Below are positions 8,239 to 15,496 of a DNA stretch of 43,085 nt, in pieces. Source of the DNA: an uncultured Clostridia bacterium. GTDB lineage: Bacteria > Bacillota > Clostridia > Oscillospirales > CAG-272. Every line of letters begins with the position of its first letter. Position 1 is the first letter of the stretch. The DNA is taken from assembly GCA_946407735.1 (NCBI GenBank), contig CAMJPL010000027.1, forward strand, positions 1 to 43,085, in the 5' to 3' direction. The notes under the pieces were generated by a model, which worked only from the letters and a program-made list of their open reading frames with translations, did not search any database and was not told the origin of the DNA. The translations under genes and the position numbers were made by a program.

Positions 8239-10677
8239 TTATTGTCCTATGTATATTCTCGCAGCATCATAATATTTGTATATTGAGACAGCGGCATTGA
8301 TTATATCCGTCGGATTGCCGGAACTATAATCTTTAAGCACAAGGTAGACATATGTCAGCGCAGATACCTTAATCTTTGCTCCATTGATATCAACTGTATA
8401 GTTATTGCCAAGCTGATGTGCCATTATACCGGGTATGCTTACCTTCCAAAGAGAACCACGTATATTGACAGGAGTGAGAGTGGTCCCCCCCATTGTAACA
8501 GTCGGGGTATCCCCGCTTTTTTCGAAATACAGGTTGATAGATGTGCTGTCATCAAGATTAAGCGAGTAGTTGATATTTGTAATGTCGGAAGTCCCGATAT
8601 CTACAGAAGGAGCAAATCCTGATACCGATGCTTTTACAGAAGTAATATCAGCCACAGTATATGTCGTATGCTGATTTGTCATCTCATCATAATTGTTGCC
8701 ACCGGTCAGCGGGAGATTATGATATTTAGCGAGGAAATGCTGACAGTAATAACCGTAATCGCCGAGAGCGTACACGAGTCTGTACAGATTCGAGTTTGTT
8801 ACCGTTGAGTTGTTCTGATAATATCTGATATAGCTTTCAGCCGAATATTCTCCCGAGTAATTATAGGTAGAACCGCCGTATGTGTAACTGAAGCTCAGGT
8901 TTATCATATCCGCCATCTGAAGCGGGTTGATGTAGCATGTTACAGTTTTCTTACTCTGATCTATTACAGGAGATATAGATTCGTTGTTTATCGAGCATGA
9001 TACCGAATCCCAGTCTATAACGATACCGTTCTCATCATGGAGATTGAATATGACTCCGATCGAGCCCCCGAGGGAAAGCGAGTGTCCGATCTTAACAGAG
9101 ACGGTGAGATAGTCAGCATCGCTTAAAACATATGAGTTGTCAAGATCAGGTGCTTCCTTTGAATGCTTTGGGAAAAGTGTATCGTTATTTCCCCTTAGAA
9201 GGTATGAATAGGACTTATCGAATCCTAATATATTTCCCCCTTCATCGACAATTTTAACACCGCTCGCGTCCCATGTTGCGTCGACATTGTAGTATTTATC
9301 TCCGAGCTTGACGATGTTCCAGGCGTGTCTTTCCCACTTGTTCGCAATATTTGTGTCCTCATCATCCGTTACAGCAGGAGGATTTTTTGCTTCCCCTCCG
9401 TAACCCCAGCCGGTAATAATACGGCAGTCGACACCCGCTTGAAGCAGCATTCTGTACAGCAGATTGGCATACCCCTGACATACCGCCGTTTTATTGATCA
9501 TTGCAGCGTATGCTGTGAATTTCAGTTTGTATGATTCATCATTGAGATTAGCTTGGTCATAAACAACGTTGCTGATTATATATTCATATATAGCGTTGAA
9601 TTTTTCGTAATCTGTCTTATTTAAAAGATTGAGTGAACCCAGAACGGTTGATATGCTTTGAGTGAGCTGTTCTTCCTGAGCGGCTGTAGTGTAGTATTCG
9701 ATGTTGTCCCATGTGACGCCAAACGTGTATGTTGTGCCATCATATGAAATAGTTGTACCGGTTTGATACCCCTTCATATGCTGCATGATATAATCACCGC
9801 CGTTTGGAGTGTTTTTATCATGAGCGACGGCAGTATTCCAGATACTATCAATAATTGCATTATGATCTGAATTTGTGGTCTGAAAATCAATATGTATCGG
9901 ATTTTCTCTGTTTATCAGCTTTGTTCGTAATTCCGCAGCTGCTTCAGATATATTGGTATAAGCTTTTTTCCACTGTGCGTAAAGCGTCGGTTTACTTGGG
10001 TTTTCAAATTCGGTCGAGCTGTACGTTATGATCCCTCTGTCATCGAATGCAGTTCCGCTTCCGTTGGCTTTGGTATTCCATCCTGAGAAAATATATCCGT
10101 CACGGGTGAAAGGACATGACTTCAGCGGCATCGATCCGTTATTGGGGATAATCTGCTGATCTGTATCCGAAGCGAAATTAGAATTTAACGTAATTTCTAT
10201 ACCGTCAAAAACTAAATCAATAGTGATTTGGGTTATAGGACGATATTTTTCACCTTGGGTAGAGACGATTTCAGCAGGATTGTAACTCTTATTAAATATA
10301 TCACCAGAATTCAAATAACCCGAATCAACAACTGAATAATATACATTTGAACAATAAACATTAACGGAAATACGAAAGTCGTGTCCGTATTTGGCATAAT
10401 TTGTAATACGGATCTCGAGATCCTTGGTTGGGTCGATAGACATTCCGTTGGTTACGGTATTGCTGTCATTAATGATTTCATATACTAGTAAATCATCAGT
10501 TAGTAAATCATCAGTTATACCATAATCATGTACTATAAGCGGTACTGTGAGAATACCAATCTCAGGTTCTGTGACAGCTGCTCCCCCCTCGGCATAGATT
10601 CCGAGAGATGTCAAGGATATAAGTATAATAATAAGTAGTGAAACAGGCAATAATCTGAGGAATCTGTTCTTCTTCAT
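8239..10677 (-). CDS. Secreted transglutaminase-like protein with an InlB-type repeat
   Basis: 812 residues from the ATG at 10677, chosen because GGAG lies at correct spacing and the signal peptide MKKNRFLRLLPVSLLIIILI starts there; the longer frame would put 20 charged residues before it. After cleavage near GIYA, residues about 30-190 are beta-rich. One Listeria-Bacteroides (InlB B) repeat follows (DGYIFSGWNTKANGSG ... LYAQWKK). Then comes a transglutaminase-like core with the full Cys-His-Asp triad: C400 in AVCQGYA, H451 in ERHAWN, D466 in YNVDATWD. The C-terminal 300 residues are beta-strand-rich and unassigned. No sorting motif or dockerin is seen. The gene is more AT-rich than its neighbours. 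Family members act as proteases, isopeptidases or cross-linkers at the cell surface; which of these applies here is unknown. Confidence 0.88.
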   Translation of the reverse strand: MKKNRFLRLLPVSLLIIILISLTSLGIYAEGGAAVTEPEIGILTVPLIVHDYGITDDLLTDDLLVYEIINDSNTVTNGMSIDPTKDLEIRITNYAKYGHDFRISVNVYCSNVYYSVVDSGYLNSGDIFNKSYNPAEIVSTQGEKYRPITQITIDLVFDGIEITLNSNFASDTDQQIIPNNGSMPLKSCPFTRDGYIFSGWNTKANGSGTAFDDRGIITYSSTEFENPSKPTLYAQWKKAYTNISEAAAELRTKLINRENPIHIDFQTTNSDHNAIIDSIWNTAVAHDKNTPNGGDYIMQHMKGYQTGTTISYDGTTYTFGVTWDNIEYYTTAAQEEQLTQSISTVLGSLNLLNKTDYEKFNAIYEYIISNVVYDQANLNDESYKLKFTAYAAMINKTAVCQGYANLLYRMLLQAGVDCRIITGWGYGGEAKNPPAVTDDEDTNIANKWERHAWNIVKLGDKYYNVDATWDASGVKIVDEGGNILGFDKSYSYLLRGNNDTLFPKHSKEAPDLDNSYVLSDADYLTVSVKIGHSLSLGGSIGVIFNLHDENGIVIDWDSVSCSINNESISPVIDQSKKTVTCYINPLQMADMINLSFSYTYGGSTYNYSGEYSAESYIRYYQNNSTVTNSNLYRLVYALGDYGYYCQHFLAKYHNLPLTGGNNYDEMTNQHTTYTVADITSVKASVSGFAPSVDIGTSDITNINYSLNLDDSTSINLYFEKSGDTPTVTMGGTTLTPVNIRGSLWKVSIPGIMAHQLGNNYTVDINGAKIKVSALTYVYLVLKDYSSGNPTDIINAAVSIYKYYDAARIYIGQ

Positions 10678-10745
10678 GATCTTTCTCCGTACATATTTTC
10701 CGTGATGTCGGATCGTCCTTTCAGCGGTCATAATCAACCGAGTAT

Positions 10746-10774
10746 ATTATACAACATTTAAGCACGAATTGCAA
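10746..10774 (-). promoter_or_regulatory. Sigma70 promoter of the transglutaminase-peptide operon
   Basis: On the minus strand: -35 TTGCAA (10769-10774), 17-bp spacer, -10 TATAAT (10746-10751), about 69 bp upstream of the ATG. Confidence 0.8.
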
Positions 10775-10852
10775 GAGAAAAATCAGATTATTGATAAAAT
10801 TATCCCGCCCTATTTTCTGAGACTGTTTTCCCCATTATTCTTAAATTTCCTA

Positions 10853-10881
10853 TTGATTTTTCCCCCCTTTTATGTTAATAT
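10853..10881 (+). promoter_or_regulatory. Probable promoter of the kinase-reductase-glycosylase operon
   Basis: -35 TTGATT (10853-10858), 17-bp spacer, -10 TAATAT (10876-10881), about 50 bp before the kinase ATG. Confidence 0.65.
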
Positions 10882-10932
10882 ATTATTGTGACCATTATCC
10901 GGCATACCTATAAAATAATACGGAGATCAGAG

Positions 10933-11892
10933 ATGTATTACATAGCGGCCGACGGCGGAGGCAACAAGCTGACAGCGATCGTCTATGACGACGATTTCAA
11001 TATCCTTTCCCGCGAGGTGGGAGGCGCGACGAACCCTCTCTACCGTTCCCAGGAGTCGATATCTGCCGAGCTTGACTCGCTTTCGGCGAGGCTGCTCGAA
11101 GGGATAGACGAGATCGAGATCGCCGACACCTGCATAAGCGGCGACGTCAGCGTCTTTGACTCGGCGCTCGCCAGACACGCCGTGATACGCCGTTTCCGCC
11201 ACCACGATCCCGGCGCTGTCATGATGGCGGCCGCCTGCGGACGGCGCGACGGCATCGTCACCTATTCCGGCACCGGCTCGATCTCGTTCCTCATCGAGCC
11301 GGGCGTGCACGACGCCATCGGCGGATGGGGCGACATCCTCGGCGACGAGGGAAGCGGCTCATACATCGGCATGAAGGCGCTTAACGCCGCGATATGGTCG
11401 TACGACGGCAGGGGGATGAAGACGTCGCTCGAGCAGCTTTTCAGGCGCGAATGGCAGCTCCATCATATGTACGAGCTGACGTCGAGGGTCTACACCGACG
11501 TCGACAGAAGGCGGCGCCTCGCGTCGGCGGCGCTGATCTGCGCCGAGGCGGCGAGAGGCGGAGATCAGGTGGCGGTAAATATATACAGGCACGCCGCCCA
11601 CCATTTGGCGCATCTGACGAACACCCTTCTCGACAGGCGCGCCGGTCTCGGCAGGAACAACATCGTCGTCTCGGGCGGCGCGTGGAAGGGTCCGGATCTT
11701 ATGTTCGACACCTTCTGCGAGGATATACGGGAAAAATATCCAGACGCCGTCATAAGCCGCCCGGCGTTCGAGCCGGTCATCGGGAACGTGATACTCCGTC
11801 TTCTGTACGAAGGCAGACAGAAAAACGAATTCTGGGACGACGTGATGGCGAGCTTTGCCGATTATCTGTATGTAAGGGAGCAGAATCGCTGA
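10933..11892 (+). CDS. BadF/BadG/BcrA-type sugar kinase (N-acetylglucosamine kinase-like)
   Basis: 319 residues from the ATG at 10933; GGAG lies seven bases upstream and the protein then begins at the phosphate-1 motif, so the upstream in-frame ATG was rejected. ASKHA fold: YYIAADGGGNKLTAIVYD (phosphate 1), SGTGSISFLI (phosphate 2), GGWGDILGDEGSGSYIG and a C-terminal VVSGGAW (adenosine motif). This pattern is typical of eukaryotic-type GlcNAc kinases and bacterial MurK/NagK-like enzymes, which phosphorylate GlcNAc, MurNAc or glucosamine with ATP. The exact sugar is inferred only. It is the first gene of an overlapping operon; its TGA shares one base with the next ATG. Confidence 0.85.
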   Translation: MYYIAADGGGNKLTAIVYDDDFNILSREVGGATNPLYRSQESISAELDSLSARLLEGIDEIEIADTCISGDVSVFDSALARHAVIRRFRHHDPGAVMMAAACGRRDGIVTYSGTGSISFLIEPGVHDAIGGWGDILGDEGSGSYIGMKALNAAIWSYDGRGMKTSLEQLFRREWQLHHMYELTSRVYTDVDRRRRLASAALICAEAARGGDQVAVNIYRHAAHHLAHLTNTLLDRRAGLGRNNIVVSGGAWKGPDLMFDTFCEDIREKYPDAVISRPAFEPVIGNVILRLLYEGRQKNEFWDDVMASFADYLYVREQNR

Positions 11893-12929
11893 TGATAAAT
11901 ATTAAAGACGAATGGAAGGATATAAAGGCGTTCACGCCGGTGTCTCTCGGCGAGCTCTCCATAGACACGAGGTTCGTGCGCTCGGCTACCGAGCTTTTCC
12001 GCGCGCTTCCCGACGGCCATATCTGCGATTTCGAGTTTGATGTGTACAGAAAGCTCGCGCCGCACCCGTTCGGGCTCATCATCACCGCTCATACCTGCGT
12101 TTCGCCGGAGGGGCGGAGCAACATGGGGCAGAACGCCGTATGGGATGATGAGTTCAACCCCGATCACAGAAAAATCGCTGAAATAGTCCACTCCGGCCCG
12201 GCGAAAACGATCATGCAGATAGGCCACGGCGGCATGAAGGCCGACGGCAGCAACGGCGGCAGACCGGTTTATACTCCCGACAACATGACGGCGGAGCAGA
12301 TAAAAGAGGTCGAGAAGGCCTTCGTACGCGCCGCCGTGAGGGCGAAGGCCTGCGGCTACGACGGAGTAGAGCTCCACTGCGCGCATATGTATCTGCTGTC
12401 ACAGTTCTTCTATCCGCAGTACAATCACAGGACGGATAACTACGGCGGCTCCGGCGTGAACCGTATCAGGATCACCGCCGAGATACTCAGCGGCATAAAA
12501 GCCGAGTGCGGCGACGATTTCCCGGTGCTGGTAAAGCTGAACTGCGACAACAACGAGGACAACGAAAGCTATTTCAGGGACGTCATGGACGCCGTCTCAG
12601 TCCTTCTGTCATGCGGCTGTGACGCCCTCGAGACGAGCGGGTATTATTCGTCGCCGACAGGGATCCCGAAGAAGCCTTATTTCTGCGAAACGGCTTCCGC
12701 CATCGCCGAGAATACCGACATGCCGGTCATTCAGGTCGGCGGCATCCGGACGACCGCCGATATCGACGCCATCCTCAAAGGAAAGGTAAGAGCGGTGTCG
12801 ATGTCCCGTCCTCTGACGAGCCAGCCCGATTTCATAGAGAGGATATACTCCGGCGAGAAGGCACGCTGCGTGAGCTGCGGCAGATGCGCCGGGCTGAAGG
12901 GGATATGCGTTCTGGACAGGAAAGACTGA
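11892..12929 (+). CDS. Old Yellow Enzyme-family NADH:flavin oxidoreductase (short form)
   Basis: 345 residues. The ATG overlaps the kinase stop, GGGAG lies upstream, and the frame upstream of it belongs to the kinase region. A single FMN-binding TIM barrel: IGHGGMKADGSNGGRP, then the family signature HCAHMYLLSQFFYPQYNHRT followed by DNYGGS, VKLNCDNNEDNE, and the phosphate-binding VIQVGGIRT / AVSMSRPL. The C terminus has four cysteines, C326, C329, C332 and C339 (CxxCxxCx6C). This recalls the 4Fe-4S motif of the larger trimethylamine-dehydrogenase/dienoyl-CoA-reductase members, but the protein ends there and lacks their second flavin/NAD domain. Substrate unknown; co-transcribed with the kinase and the glycosylase. 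Confidence 0.88.
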   Translation: MINIKDEWKDIKAFTPVSLGELSIDTRFVRSATELFRALPDGHICDFEFDVYRKLAPHPFGLIITAHTCVSPEGRSNMGQNAVWDDEFNPDHRKIAEIVHSGPAKTIMQIGHGGMKADGSNGGRPVYTPDNMTAEQIKEVEKAFVRAAVRAKACGYDGVELHCAHMYLLSQFFYPQYNHRTDNYGGSGVNRIRITAEILSGIKAECGDDFPVLVKLNCDNNEDNESYFRDVMDAVSVLLSCGCDALETSGYYSSPTGIPKKPYFCETASAIAENTDMPVIQVGGIRTTADIDAILKGKVRAVSMSRPLTSQPDFIERIYSGEKARCVSCGRCAGLKGICVLDRKD

Positions 12930-13402
12930 GCCACCCGTTCGAGCCGGTATGGTCGGAGAGCAGCAGGATCCTCATCCTCGGCAGCTTCCCGTCGGTGAAG
13001 TCGAGGGAAACGAATTTCTATTACGGACATCCGAGGAACCGCTTCTGGACGGTGCTCTCGACGGTGTACGGATGCGATGTCCCGTCCGATATTGAGGATA
13101 AAAAAACGCTCATCCTTTCCCATGATCTCGCGCTCTGGGACGTCATATCGTCATGCGATATCGTCGGCTCGTCTGACAGCTCGATAAGGAACGCGAGAGT
13201 AAACGATATCCCGGCTCTTATATCGAAGACGAGGATCGAAAGGATAATCTGCAACGGCAGACAGGCGTCCGGACTGTATGAGCGGTACGTCATGCCGCTG
13301 ACTCATATCGAACCCGTCCCGATGCCGTCCACATCCCCGGCGAACGCCGCGTGGAGCGCCGAAAGGCTCATCGGCGAATGGAAAAAGGCTCTGCTAAATT
13401 GA
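12905..13402 (+). CDS. DNA-deoxyinosine glycosylase / uracil-DNA glycosylase-family protein
   Basis: 165 residues if translation begins at 12905; an in-frame ATG at 12884 is also possible, and both overlap the end of the reductase gene. It matches the DNA-deoxyinosine glycosylase branch of the uracil-DNA glycosylase superfamily: HPFEPVW, then RILILGSFPSVKSRE (motif 1), FYYGHPRNRFW, and a C-terminal MPSTSPANAAW where the superfamily's second motif sits. Length and domain are complete. The expected role is removal of deaminated bases from DNA. Its overlap with metabolic genes looks like operon packing rather than pathway membership. The start codon is the uncertain part. Confidence 0.85.
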   Translation: MRSGQERLSHPFEPVWSESSRILILGSFPSVKSRETNFYYGHPRNRFWTVLSTVYGCDVPSDIEDKKTLILSHDLALWDVISSCDIVGSSDSSIRNARVNDIPALISKTRIERIICNGRQASGLYERYVMPLTHIEPVPMPSTSPANAAWSAERLIGEWKKALLN

Positions 13403-13437
13403 AAATCGCCTTCTCTGAGAAGGCGATTTTGTTTTTA
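13402..13437. terminator. Bidirectional terminator between glycosylase and GH127 genes
   Basis: Thirteen-bp perfect stem (13402-13414 and 13418-13430) with a 3-nt loop; GTTTTT follows on the plus strand. The stem arms begin and end in AAAA/TTTT, so it can work in both directions. It overlaps the TGA of the glycosylase gene and abuts the minus-strand stop. Confidence 0.9.
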
Positions 13438-15363
13438 TACGTCGGCTCTCGGGAAGTACGTTATCCTGAGCGCCGTGCAGCCGTACGGGACGAGGGTGAG
13501 GCGTTTTTTGTCCGTCACCGGCTGCTTCTTTTCATAGAAATCGTTCGTTTTGGCTGGGTATGACGCGTATGAGTACGGAGCCTTCCAGCCGTCGATCTCG
13601 ATGCGTATCGGCGGGTTTTCCCAGACGTAGCCGTCAGGCTCGGTCTCACACACCGTGATGGAGCCCTCCGCTTCCTTCCTGTCGAGGGCGTAGTTCCAGT
13701 TGATCCAGTATTTGCGCCATCCCATGATATCGTATTTGTCCACGTTAGGCTCGCTGTCATATTCGGGATGTATCGCGTACCACGCCCAACCGTCGGGGAG
13801 CGGCGTCCTCGCGAATCCGGCACTGTTTATGTTGATCCATTTCTCGCGCAGCGGGAGCGAGAAGGCGAGAGCGCCGTATTTCACAGCGAGGGGCTTGTTG
13901 CCGGCGCGGTCCTTTATCTTGATGACCTTCGGTTTCGCCTCGAGCGTGATCTCGACCGTGTCGCCGTCCTGCCATTCACGGGTGATGAGCTCGTCGTCGG
14001 TCGGCTCGCCGTTTACGGTGACGGTCATGTTTTTGCACCAGTACGGCTTTTTCGGCGCGAAGCCGAACGTCACCGGCTCACCGCATCCGAAGGTGTATCT
14101 TATCGTGTTCCTGAACGGGTAAAGGGTGTCGCAGGTGATCTCCGCGCCCATATGCCTTATGACGCACGGCCCGTAGCAGTTGATCCGCAGATTGTTCTCG
14201 CCGTCGGTCATAGCCATGCCGCGAAGAAGGAGCGGGATGACGGCGACCGAATTCACGGCGCAGCATGACACGGGGTGTACGGGAGCGTAAAGGGTGTGGA
14301 TGTCGGTGAAATGAGAGGAATTGCGGTCGCAGTAGATCTCGTTCGGCGAGCTGTTGTAGGCGATGGCCTTCTCATCCTTCTTCCGGGCTCCCTGGGCGGC
14401 GTTGTATACCATCTCCTCGAGATAGTCGCCGTACCTTGTCGTCCCGGCGGCGGCGCCGATGACCTCATACGATTCGGCGAGATAGGCGAAGGAGCAGTAT
14501 TCTGTCTCGCATTCGGGAGATACCGGAGCGAGATACTCGTTGTTGCAGACGATGCCGCCTGTGGTGGGATTCGTAGCCTTTTTGAGCAGCTTGTCGAGCC
14601 CGTTCAGCGAAGCGTCGAGCCATTCGCCGTTTCCGTCGGCGGTGTATATCATGGCAGGAAGACGGACGTCGCAGGCGTACGCCGAGGAATGGTTCGAGTT
14701 GTACTGGAGCTTCTTTTCGGCGAAAGCCCATGCCGAGTTGTTGAAAAGCTCCTCCTCGCGCAGGAAATTCTGATATTCGACGCAGAAATCGTACAGCCTG
14801 TCGTCATGCGTCACATGCCAGCAGTATATCATCGGGTCGATGATATAGCACCCGGCGTAGCGCGTCTTTTTCTCCCCGGACCAGTTTCGTACGAACCAGA
14901 GCATGCAGCTGTATACCGCGTCGAAGACGTCCTGCCTTCCGGTGGCTTCGTAATAGGCGAGCAGCGCCCGCATCCCGCAGGCGGTGCCCCAGGCGTTGTA
15001 ATCGTCGAATCGGTCGTCGCTTTCCTTGTATGCGCCGAGATAGCCTTCCTCCTCTTTGTTTTTGAGGACGGCGTCCACCCATTTTTCCGCCTTTTCGATA
15101 AGCTCGCCGTCGCTGAGAGTAAAGGCGAGGTTCACGAGCCCGAACCAGTAGTTGCCGGATATCTCGGCTCCCCATCCGGCGGCGACACCGCCCCATTTCT
15201 CGTCCGTCTCCTTTGTGGTATACGGGTAGAGTATCATCTGAGGTTCAAGCTCGTCGAGATGTCCGCCCATGCCGTCCCTGCTGCGGATAAGCTGCTCCTT
15301 TATCCAGCCGGAGGCGGTGATGCTTCCGAGCGGGAGAAGGTGATATTTTGAATAGTCAGTCAT
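13435..15363 (-). CDS. GH127 (DUF1680) beta-L-arabinofuranosidase-like glycoside hydrolase
   Basis: 642 residues from the ATG at 15363, just upstream of MTDYSKYHLLPLGSITASGW. An alpha/alpha-barrel with the family motifs (GYLGAY, DDYNAWGTACGMRALLAYYE) is followed by beta-sandwich domains. The metal/catalytic residues are visible: E288 and C290 in ETEYC, and C367-C368 in HPVSCCAVNS. The spacing E-x-C ... 77 residues ... CC equals that remembered for Bifidobacterium HypBA1 (E338, C340, C417, C418), where zinc-bound Cys417 is the nucleophile. No signal peptide, so it is cytoplasmic and would act on imported oligosaccharides. Members release beta-L-Araf from arabinan or glycoprotein oligosaccharides; specificity is not proven here. 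Single gene with its own strong promoter. Confidence 0.9.
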   Translation of the reverse strand: MTDYSKYHLLPLGSITASGWIKEQLIRSRDGMGGHLDELEPQMILYPYTTKETDEKWGGVAAGWGAEISGNYWFGLVNLAFTLSDGELIEKAEKWVDAVLKNKEEEGYLGAYKESDDRFDDYNAWGTACGMRALLAYYEATGRQDVFDAVYSCMLWFVRNWSGEKKTRYAGCYIIDPMIYCWHVTHDDRLYDFCVEYQNFLREEELFNNSAWAFAEKKLQYNSNHSSAYACDVRLPAMIYTADGNGEWLDASLNGLDKLLKKATNPTTGGIVCNNEYLAPVSPECETEYCSFAYLAESYEVIGAAAGTTRYGDYLEEMVYNAAQGARKKDEKAIAYNSSPNEIYCDRNSSHFTDIHTLYAPVHPVSCCAVNSVAVIPLLLRGMAMTDGENNLRINCYGPCVIRHMGAEITCDTLYPFRNTIRYTFGCGEPVTFGFAPKKPYWCKNMTVTVNGEPTDDELITREWQDGDTVEITLEAKPKVIKIKDRAGNKPLAVKYGALAFSLPLREKWININSAGFARTPLPDGWAWYAIHPEYDSEPNVDKYDIMGWRKYWINWNYALDRKEAEGSITVCETEPDGYVWENPPIRIEIDGWKAPYSYASYPAKTNDFYEKKQPVTDKKRLTLVPYGCTALRITYFPRADV

Positions 15364-15403
15364 GATTAAAGCCCCGATATCTGAAATCATACGCGATGTT
15401 ACT

Positions 15404-15432
15404 ATTATATCAGAAAAACTTCATAATGTCAA
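15404..15432 (-). promoter_or_regulatory. Consensus sigma70 promoter of the GH127 gene
   Basis: On the minus strand: exact -35 TTGACA (15427-15432), 17-bp spacer, exact -10 TATAAT (15404-15409), about 40 bp from the ATG. This is the closest to consensus in the window. It sits just behind the terminator of the dehydrogenase operon, so the enzyme is expressed independently. Confidence 0.9.
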
Positions 15433-15442
15433 GGAGGGGACG

Positions 15443-15471
15443 AAAAAGGGGAGCATGTTTCCATGCTCCCC
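15443..15471 (-). terminator. Terminator of the 2-oxoacid dehydrogenase operon
   Basis: Ten-bp perfect stem (15448-15457 and 15462-15471), TTTC loop read on the plus strand; the minus-strand tail is TTTTTCG. Confidence 0.88.
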
Positions 15472-15496
15472 GATGATCGGGTCTTTGGTTTTTAAA

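Noticed and set aside
11394..11891. Upstream extension of the Old Yellow Enzyme frame
   Set aside because: It is an Arg-rich shadow of the kinase gene; the real ATG at 11892 has a ribosome binding site and starts the conserved sequence.
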